Position numbers and translations under genes: made by a program
Shown here: in pieces, positions 6,616-11,032 of the stretch
How positions within the stretch are numbered: the stretch's first letter is position 1
How the letters are laid out: the number at the start of each line of letters is the position of its first letter
Assembly (NCBI GenBank): GCA_019247245.1
Contig: JAFAPF010000017.1
Span: 1 to 11,032 of the forward strand
Reading direction: 5' to 3'
DNA: 11,032 nucleotides
DNA from: Rubrobacter sp.
Lineage (GTDB): Bacteria > Actinomycetota > Rubrobacteria > Rubrobacterales > Rubrobacteraceae
The notes under the pieces: model-generated
What the model was told of the DNA's origin: nothing
The model's input: the letters and a program-made list of their open reading frames with translations, nothing else
The model's database searches: none

Positions 6616-7767
6616 TTATGTATCCGGCATCCTCGAAGAGAGCTCCCAGAAAACCCTTTGAGGGTTTATGGGATCGGCATCGTTCATGGCTTGCGCTTCG
6701 ACGACCTGCCACCACCTGTCGACCTCTTTTTCGATCTTTTCGCGCCAGGAGCGGTCCTCCTTGTTCTCCAGGCGAGGGATGAGCGCCTGCAGGGTCTTTT
6801 TGGAATCACCGACGAGGTTGACCTCCATCGGGTAGCGGATCCCTACCATGCGCCCATCGATGTCTATCTGCACGCCGCGCGCTTGGCCCCACTCCGGCAG
6901 AAACTCCGAGTAAGGGAAGCTCGATCCAACCATCAGAAGGGTGTCACACTCCATCATCAGGTCCCAGCTCGGCTTGGTGCCCAAGAGCCCGATCGCGCCG
7001 GTGACAAACGATAGATCGTCCGGAACCACAGCCTTGCCGAGTAGAGCCTTGGCTACGCCCGCTCCCAGCAGATCCGCTACCTCAAGGACCTCATCGGCAG
7101 CGTGGAACGCTCCCGCACCTACCAGCATGGCGACCTTCTCGCCGGCGTTGAGTACCTCCGCCGCACGGCGCAGATCTTCCTCCCCAGGAACGATGTTCGG
7201 GGCGCAGTACCCCAGGCTCCCCGGGACATAGCCGTAGGCGCGTGGGGTCTCCTCCACGGCTTCCTCGTCTTGAATATCGTTAGGCACGATCACGCAGGTG
7301 ACCGTTCGCTGGTCTTTGGCGATCCGCACCGCGCGGTCGATGAGGTTGGGCAGCTGCGCGGGCACGGTGAGCAACTGCACGTATTCGCTGGCCACGTCCT
7401 TGAATAGGGTGGTTAGATCGACCTCTTGCTGGTAGTGGCCACCCAAGGCGCTTCGCGCTTGCTGCCCAACTATCGCTACTACAAGACGGTGATCCATCTT
7501 GGCGTCATAGAGTCCGTTCAAAAGGTGGACAGCCCCTGGGCCCGAGGTTGCCAGACAAACTCCGACCTCTCCGGTGAATTTGGTGTGGGCACAAGCCATA
7601 AAGGCCGACATCTCTTCGTGGCGCACGTGGATCAGTTCGGGGTTGTTGTCGGCCCGATTTAAGGCCCCCATGATGCCGTTTATGCCGTCGCCCGGGTAAC
7701 CGTATATACGGCTTATACCCCAAGCCCTAAGACGCTCCAGCAGAAAGTCCGCTACGGTTTTGCTCAC
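6616..7767 (-). pseudogene. ThDP-dependent pyruvate oxidase/acetolactate synthase-like enzyme, lacking the C-terminal domain
   Basis: Intact relatives (pyruvate:quinone oxidoreductase, pyruvate oxidase and acetolactate-synthase-like enzymes) are about 550-600 residues with PYR, central and PP domains. This product has 383. The PYR domain is complete: GYPGDGINGIMGAL (23-36), the catalytic Glu of RHEEMSAFMA (Glu51) and ATSGPGAVHLLNGLYDA (73-89). The central domain is present up to about residue 345. The reading then reaches NPQRVFWELSSRMPD, where family members enter the PP domain, and stops after one more codon. The GDG...N motif that holds the diphosphate of ThDP is therefore missing, and normal catalysis is not expected. 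The start is GTG at 7765-7767 with GGGAGGA about 6 bases upstream. It follows the ASRT gene by 15 bp. A DNA deletion ending near 6620 is the likely cause; a deliberately short protein is less likely. Confidence 0.88.
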
Positions 7768-7782
7768 AGAGATCCTCCCTTT

Positions 7783-8163
7783 CTATTCGTTGCTCGCGTA
7801 CGCGATGGTGCTTAGAAGAGCGTTCTCGGTCTGCCGCGAGTCGAGCCGGGTGTGCTGGACCACAATTTGCACATCTGAGTGGATGACGCTTGCGTAGTCA
7901 GTGTCGGGCGGGATCGGCTCGGGGTCCTTGAGTTTGTTGAAGCGAACGTGCTTTGTGCGCCGAGCAGGCACCGTTAACCGGTAAGGCCCAATGGGATCCC
8001 GATCTGAGAAGAAGACCGTGATCTCGACGTGTGCCTCTTCGTCCGAGGCGTTTAGCAAGCATGCTGTTTCATGGCTCGTGAACTGCGGCTCGGGGCCGTT
8101 GCTCCAGCCGGGAATGTAGCCTTCGGCTATAGCCCACCGCTTTTGTCCGATGGGGAAACTCAT
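7783..8163 (-). CDS. Sensory rhodopsin transducer (ASRT) family protein
   Basis: This is a homologue of the Anabaena sensory rhodopsin transducer, a small soluble beta-sandwich protein that forms a tetramer and binds the cytoplasmic face of the rhodopsin. Many family members occur in organisms without a rhodopsin, and a small-molecule (perhaps sugar) binding role has been proposed for them. The product is 126 residues, the usual length. Family-like features are IGQKRWAIAEGYIPGWS (5-21), TSHETACLLNASDEEAHVEI (29-48), FFSDRDPIGPYRLTVPARRT (51-70), HVRFN (72-76) and VVQHTRLDSRQTENALLSTI (101-120). No rhodopsin gene lies in the window. The gene is intact, starts at ATG 8163 behind AGGGAAG, and is probably cotranscribed with the ThDP enzyme 15 bp downstream. 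Its role here may be linked to metabolism, not light, but that is inference. Confidence 0.9.
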   Translation of the reverse strand: MSFPIGQKRWAIAEGYIPGWSNGPEPQFTSHETACLLNASDEEAHVEITVFFSDRDPIGPYRLTVPARRTKHVRFNKLKDPEPIPPDTDYASVIHSDVQIVVQHTRLDSRQTENALLSTIAYASNE

Positions 8164-8372
8164 CGGGCTTCCCTACCTGCATGCCACGAAGCTCGAAGTC
8201 TAGCTCTACCCAAGGCTGCGCTGGTATTGACTTGCTTCAATGTTTTCAGGGCTGTGGAGAGGAAGAAGAAAAATATCTGAGACATTAGAGCACCGCCCTT
8301 CTCGATCCTTGCTTTGTATCCAAGTTTACTTATACCTGAGGATTGCAAGCACGCTGTAAGGCTCGGTTAGGG

Positions 8373-8390
8373 AACCGTAAGCTTACGGTT
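8373..8390. promoter_or_regulatory. 18-bp perfect palindrome, possible operator
   Basis: AACCGTAAGCTTACGGTT is a perfect inverted repeat with no spacer. A second overlapping inverted repeat, CGGTT-AGGG-AACCG, lies at 8364-8377, so the half-site CGGTT/AACCG occurs three times within 27 bp. It is about 210 bp upstream of the ASRT start, and a TATAAG box lies about 35 bp closer to that gene on the minus strand. It fits a dimeric repressor site, although a structural role in RNA is also possible. Confidence 0.45.
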
Positions 8391-8406
8391 AAGATTCCTC
8401 CGCCTG

Positions 8407-8460
8407 CTTTCGAGGCCGTCGAAGGTGGGTAATCCTACCGGTCTCTTGGGGACAACCCCA
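8407..8460 (+). ncRNA. Cluster of hairpins, candidate structured RNA
   Basis: Three short stem-loops occur in 54 bp. CTTTCGA pairs with TCGAAGG (loop GGCCG, one wobble) at 8407-8425. GGTGGG pairs with CCTACC (loop TAAT, one wobble) at 8424-8439. TGGGG pairs with CCCCA (loop ACAA) at 8447-8460. The first two share G8424-G8425, so they cannot both form completely. The strand is not known; plus is used only for description. I do not recognise a known riboswitch or RNA family. Confidence 0.25.
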
Positions 8461-8517
8461 TATCTAAGCCTTTTCTTATTATATTTGTCTGCCTATCGCT
8501 TGTTGGGGAGTACATTA

Positions 8518-8557
8518 GGGTACGAAGGACGAATAAGCCTGACCACGCCTCGTACCC
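8518..8557. repeat. Inverted repeat GGGTACGA / TCGTACCC with long loop
   Basis: GGGTACGA at 8518-8525 is perfectly complementary to TCGTACCC at 8550-8557. Allowing one bulged A, the stem extends by two more pairs (GG with CC). The 24-nt loop and the absence of a T-run argue against a simple terminator. It may be part of the same structured element as the hairpins 60 bp to the left. Confidence 0.5.
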
Positions 8558-8902
8558 GGTGACCGTGAGGGATCTTCGAGGTTGCCCTTTACACGCGCTG
8601 GGAGATAGCTGTGCGACCTCTGGCAGCCTTTGTCCTAGGTGATTTATGCGAATACAATCAAGTAGATAGCCTCTAAGCCGTTACAGCCTTCCTAGCGAGC
8701 AGGTCAATGGAAGTAGCGGCAGCGTAGTACGTAGGGAAGAATCATCCCTCCGGCCTTTAGGACCATCCTTTTGGTTGATCAACTTGTCGCCTATCCTCTC
8801 TAAACTCGCCTCGGAGTAGAGAAACCTAGAAACGCTAAAGAACGTAAAGGAGGCTCACGCTGAACAGTGCACTTCTCAGTAGGTCATCTCTAATCTCCGC
8901 TA

Positions 8903-9448
8903 GTGGTGATGGGAGTAATCATAGGGTTTGTAACGTTGCTACGTATGCTGCAACCGTCGGTAGGGCATATCGTAGCACTAGTACCAGCTGGGGTAGCCGC
9001 CGCGTTGTTGATAGGACTAATATTGCGCAAGTCCTTAGATATGGCTCCGACGGAGGTTGAAATCGGCGGCTCCAGTATGCTCGTACGTGTTAGGGGCATC
9101 GATAAGCTGGCAGCGTTCAAGAGTAGGTTGGAGGTTCCCCTAAGCTACGTGGTAAGCGCTGAAGCAGCTGGCCCTGAGCTAATGCGGCAGTGGCGGTGGG
9201 CTCTGCGCTACCCAGGTACTGCATTGCCCGGAGTCATTAGGGCTGATACTTACTACAAGAAGGATGAACGTGCTTCCTGGGACGTATACGATCCGGATAA
9301 AGCTGTCATGATTCGTCTGCGGGATGAGGGATACGACCGGTTGGTTATAGAGGTGGAGAACCCAGCTGCAACGCTGGCAGCCATCCAAGAGACGATAGAC
9401 CGAAGAATCGGTTCTGCTGTAATAGTAGTCAAGAGCGTCAAAGCTTAG
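8903..9448 (+). CDS. Membrane-anchored hypothetical protein, possibly PH-like fold
   Basis: The 181-residue product has a hydrophobic N-terminal part, with one clear membrane helix at HIVALVPAGVAAALLIGLIL (22-41) and a weaker hydrophobic segment before it. The rest is a soluble domain of about 130 residues: VEIGGSSMLVRVRGIDKLAA, LEVPLSYVVSAEAAGPEL, RYPGTALPGVIRADTYYKKD, ASWDVYDPDKAVMIRLRDEG and YDRLVIEVENPAATLAAIQE. Alternating beta-strands followed by a last helix recall bacterial PH-like domains, which is an inference from pattern only. Codon use is coding-like throughout. A TAA at 8891 bounds the frame, leaving GTG 8903, GTG 8906 or ATG 8909 as starts. None has a Shine-Dalgarno, so the message may be leaderless. 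The 100-aa ORF follows after 16 bp and probably shares its transcript. Confidence 0.83.
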   Translation: MVMGVIIGFVTLLRMLQPSVGHIVALVPAGVAAALLIGLILRKSLDMAPTEVEIGGSSMLVRVRGIDKLAAFKSRLEVPLSYVVSAEAAGPELMRQWRWALRYPGTALPGVIRADTYYKKDERASWDVYDPDKAVMIRLRDEGYDRLVIEVENPAATLAAIQETIDRRIGSAVIVVKSVKA

Positions 9449-9464
9449 ATTCTCTTGCCTTCTT

Positions 9465-9767
9465 TTGGTAGCCTCTCTGGCTCCTGAGCATTACGAGAAT
9501 GCTGCACACCGGAAACCTAGTTTCCGGTATCTTGAGTACCTTAGCGATACCAAGCGCTATCCGGACGAAGCCCTCGCTCCTTACGAGGAGTTCTCAGCCG
9601 GTGGAAAAATCTACTATTTCACCCCTGGCGGGTTCCTCTACCGCAAAGATCTTAGGACAGAAGAAGTGGGAGGATTCTCCTGCGGTTACCTCGCCGATGA
9701 GGCTGGCACTATAGGACTACCACCGCACAGGAAGATCAGCTCGGAGCAGCGTAAAGTAACAGAGTAA
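9465..9767 (+). CDS. Hypothetical protein, 100 aa, unrecognised
   Basis: I do not recognise this family. The product is hydrophilic and lacks membrane helices. The central part, AAHRKPSFRYLEYLSDTKRY and then PYEEFSAGGKIYYFTPGGFL, YRKDLRTEEVGGFSCGYLAD, looks like a folded domain with aromatic beta-strands. A single Cys is present. The only usable start in the frame is TTG 9465, without a Shine-Dalgarno, because three in-frame stops lie at 9420-9428. It begins 16 bp after the 181-aa gene and is followed by a strong hairpin terminator, so the pair is a likely two-gene operon. The poor start means that the true N terminus, or the completeness of the gene, is uncertain. Confidence 0.6.
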   Translation: MVASLAPEHYENAAHRKPSFRYLEYLSDTKRYPDEALAPYEEFSAGGKIYYFTPGGFLYRKDLRTEEVGGFSCGYLADEAGTIGLPPHRKISSEQRKVTE

Positions 9768-9789
9768 TCAGAACGATACGAAGGAGAGC

Positions 9790-9826
9790 AGCCAGGGCTA
9801 TACATCAGCTCTGGCTCTTCCTTTTC
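9790..9826 (+). terminator. Rho-independent terminator after the 181-aa/100-aa gene pair
   Basis: AGCCAGGGCT (9790-9799) pairs with AGCTCTGGCT (9807-9816), a ten-pair stem with one wobble and a seven-base loop. CTTCCTTTTCC follows, a T-rich though interrupted tail. It lies 22 bp after the 100-aa ORF stop. On the minus strand the tail is less T-rich, but the stem could also help terminate the convergent hydrolase gene, which ends at 9867. Confidence 0.75.
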
Positions 9827-9866
9827 CGATGTAACGCATAGAGCAGAAGAAACGAAGCCACTAGAT

Positions 9867-11032
9867 TCAACTCTTATCGGCCATCAGCACCTCGAGAAGT
9901 AAGGCCGCAGTCCAAGAAAAGAGGACGGAGCCGTGCCCACTCCTATCCGTGGGATCGAAGTATTCATAAAAGCCCTCGCTCCCAACGAGGTCTATGATGG
10001 TTTGTCTGAGGTACACCGCTTGCTCATCGAAGCCGTAACGGACGAACCCCTGCATCAGCAGCCAATTTATGTTGATCCAGACCGGCCCTCGCCAGTATCG
10101 CACCGGAGAGAATCCAAAGCTATACAGGTCGTAGCTCGGCACGGGCGTTATGTTCTTATCTCTTAAACAGAACCCTGTGTTCTCTAGGTTGTCGAGCATA
10201 CGACGGGCCTGGGCTTCGTCTGGGATGCCCGCATACAAAGGGACAAAATTTGGTGCGACGTATACGCGGATGGGTCGAGAATCGAAGAGGTCGAAGTCGA
10301 GGTAGATTGCCTGTTCTTCGTCCCATAGCTTTTGGTTCATGGCCTGGGCGCCCTGCTTCGCGCGTGCCAGATACGGGCCCGGATCTCCTCCCAAGATGCG
10401 TGCGATCTCCGCTAGATCCTGATCCGCTTGGCACAGGAGCGCGTTGAAGAGTACATCCTGCACCAGGAACGGACAGTCCTCCCTGATCCAGGCCTCATCG
10501 TAGTTACGCTCCGCAAAGAAGCTGACGAGGTAGGAGAATCGGTTGTAGGCGGCGCTGGGAGGCCTCTCCTCCTGGGCTACGTAGTGCACGTCTGCACGCT
10601 GGTAGCTTGGAATCTGATCCGGGCGAAGCCGTATCCGCTGCATTATCGCGTCCCACATTGGAGAATTATCCATCCCGGACTCCCAAGGATGACGGATGTA
10701 GACGAGACCTTCGCCTTCGGGATCTCGCTCTCGGTAGAGATACGCGTGCCACGCCTCGAGGTGAGGAAAAGCTTCCTCTAAGAAGTCGCGCGCTTGTCGC
10801 GCGTCGTCGGCGTGCTGGTAGATGTGGAGCACAGCGGTAGCATGCACGGGTGGTTGTACCACGCCCGAGGTCTTGCGGCCGGGAGGGGAGTGTGTGCTGC
10901 GATCCGCATGCCAGAATTCAAACCCAGGGAAGTACCTGCCAGGCCCCGGACTAAAGACTATCTGCGGCAACAGTCCGTTCGCCCACTGATTATCGAAGAG
11001 ATGGTGCAGCTCTTGTATGGCGCGAGCTTGAT
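9867..11032 (-). CDS. GH63-like glycoside hydrolase, probable mannosylglycerate/glucosylglycerate hydrolase (5' end beyond window)
   Basis: The frame is open from the right edge for 387 residues to a TGA at 9867-9869. The first visible residues, AIQELHHLFDNQWANGLLPQ, belong to the protein, so the true start lies outside. The (alpha/alpha)-barrel features of MGH1-like GH63 enzymes are seen in order: YFPGFEFW, HLEAWHAYLYRERDPEG, HPWESGMDNSPMWD, which supplies the candidate acid Asp (about visible residue 121), GPVWININWLL, and GFYEYFDPTDRSGHGS, which supplies the candidate base Glu (about 356). Such enzymes hydrolyse the compatible solutes mannosylglycerate or glucosylglycerate to sugar and glycerate in the cytosol. 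Roughly 60 N-terminal residues are missing. Which glycoside is used cannot be read from the sequence; a trehalase-like or other GH63 activity is possible. The gene is convergent with the 181-aa/100-aa pair. Confidence 0.85.
   Translation of the reverse strand, partial: QARAIQELHHLFDNQWANGLLPQIVFSPGPGRYFPGFEFWHADRSTHSPPGRKTSGVVQPPVHATAVLHIYQHADDARQARDFLEEAFPHLEAWHAYLYRERDPEGEGLVYIRHPWESGMDNSPMWDAIMQRIRLRPDQIPSYQRADVHYVAQEERPPSAAYNRFSYLVSFFAERNYDEAWIREDCPFLVQDVLFNALLCQADQDLAEIARILGGDPGPYLARAKQGAQAMNQKLWDEEQAIYLDFDLFDSRPIRVYVAPNFVPLYAGIPDEAQARRMLDNLENTGFCLRDKNITPVPSYDLYSFGFSPVRYWRGPVWININWLLMQGFVRYGFDEQAVYLRQTIIDLVGSEGFYEYFDPTDRSGHGSVLFSWTAALLLEVLMADKS

Larger units (their letters stand above)
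8164..8902. other. 739-bp region without a convincing gene; palindrome and hairpin cluster
   Basis: No frame in this stretch has a coding-like sequence of useful length. It separates the minus-strand ASRT gene from the plus-strand 181-aa gene, so promoters for both should be here. A loose promoter-like pair, TTGCTT and TATACC with a 16-bp spacer, occurs at about 8310-8338 on the plus strand. The rest holds an 18-bp perfect palindrome, a run of short hairpins, an inverted repeat of 8-10 bp with a long loop, and AAAGGAGG near 8848-8855, which is too far from the downstream start to serve it. The content suggests regulation or a structured RNA, but nothing is proven. Confidence 0.5.

Noticed and set aside
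8160..8348. Minus-strand ORF of 62 codons whose TGA overlaps the ASRT ATG (ATGA)
   Set aside because: The overlap is attractive, but the product is low in complexity (a run of five Phe, then an Arg/Ala-rich tail), has a TTG or weak ATG start with no clear ribosome site, and covers the expected ASRT promoter region.
8856..8893. Short leader-peptide ORF (GTG, 8 codons) after AAAGGAGG
   Set aside because: The Shine-Dalgarno is about 13 bases from the GTG, and no attenuator-like hairpin or diagnostic codon run is present.

Overview
The window looks like a chromosomal segment of a GC-rich actinobacterium, most likely Rubrobacter or a close relative. This is an inference from three things: GC-rich codon use with many TTG and GTG starts, an actinobacterial-type ebfC-recR pair, and a GH63 mannosylglycerate/glucosylglycerate hydrolase-like gene (these compatible solutes are known from Rubrobacter and actinobacteria). 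I could not run any search, so family names rest on motifs read by eye.

Left block (1-3185, all on the minus strand): ebfC, recR and a MrfA-like DEAH helicase follow one another in transcription order, with a 6-bp gap and then an 11-bp overlap. This is a compact DNA-maintenance operon. The helicase runs off the left edge just after its cysteine cluster. The expected dnaX is not seen upstream of ebfC. Instead there is a coding-like fragment and a decayed C-terminal piece of an IS110-family transposase carrying one frameshift and one nonsense codon.

Middle block (about 3460-8165) is an accessory region with many broken or small genes. It holds an intact TauE/SafE-type membrane permease, a possible GTGA-overlapping pair of tiny ORFs, a 113-aa orphan, a PadR-type regulator cut off inside its DNA-binding domain, and a small two-helix membrane ORF. 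A 75-aa orphan is frameshifted by a perfect 8-bp tandem duplication. A ThDP-dependent pyruvate-oxidase-like gene lacks its whole C-terminal domain, and an intact sensory-rhodopsin-transducer (ASRT) family gene lies 15 bp upstream of it. The ASRT gene, the ThDP enzyme and the 75-aa gene form one minus-strand run, of which only the ASRT gene is intact.

Right block (8164-11032): about 740 bp without a convincing gene contains an 18-bp perfect palindrome, a cluster of short hairpins and a long inverted repeat. It separates the ASRT gene from a divergent plus-strand pair, a membrane-anchored 181-aa protein and a 100-aa orphan, which ends at a good hairpin terminator. Convergent to that pair is the GH63-like glycoside hydrolase, whose 5' end lies beyond the right edge. 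No tRNA, rRNA or CRISPR array was seen.
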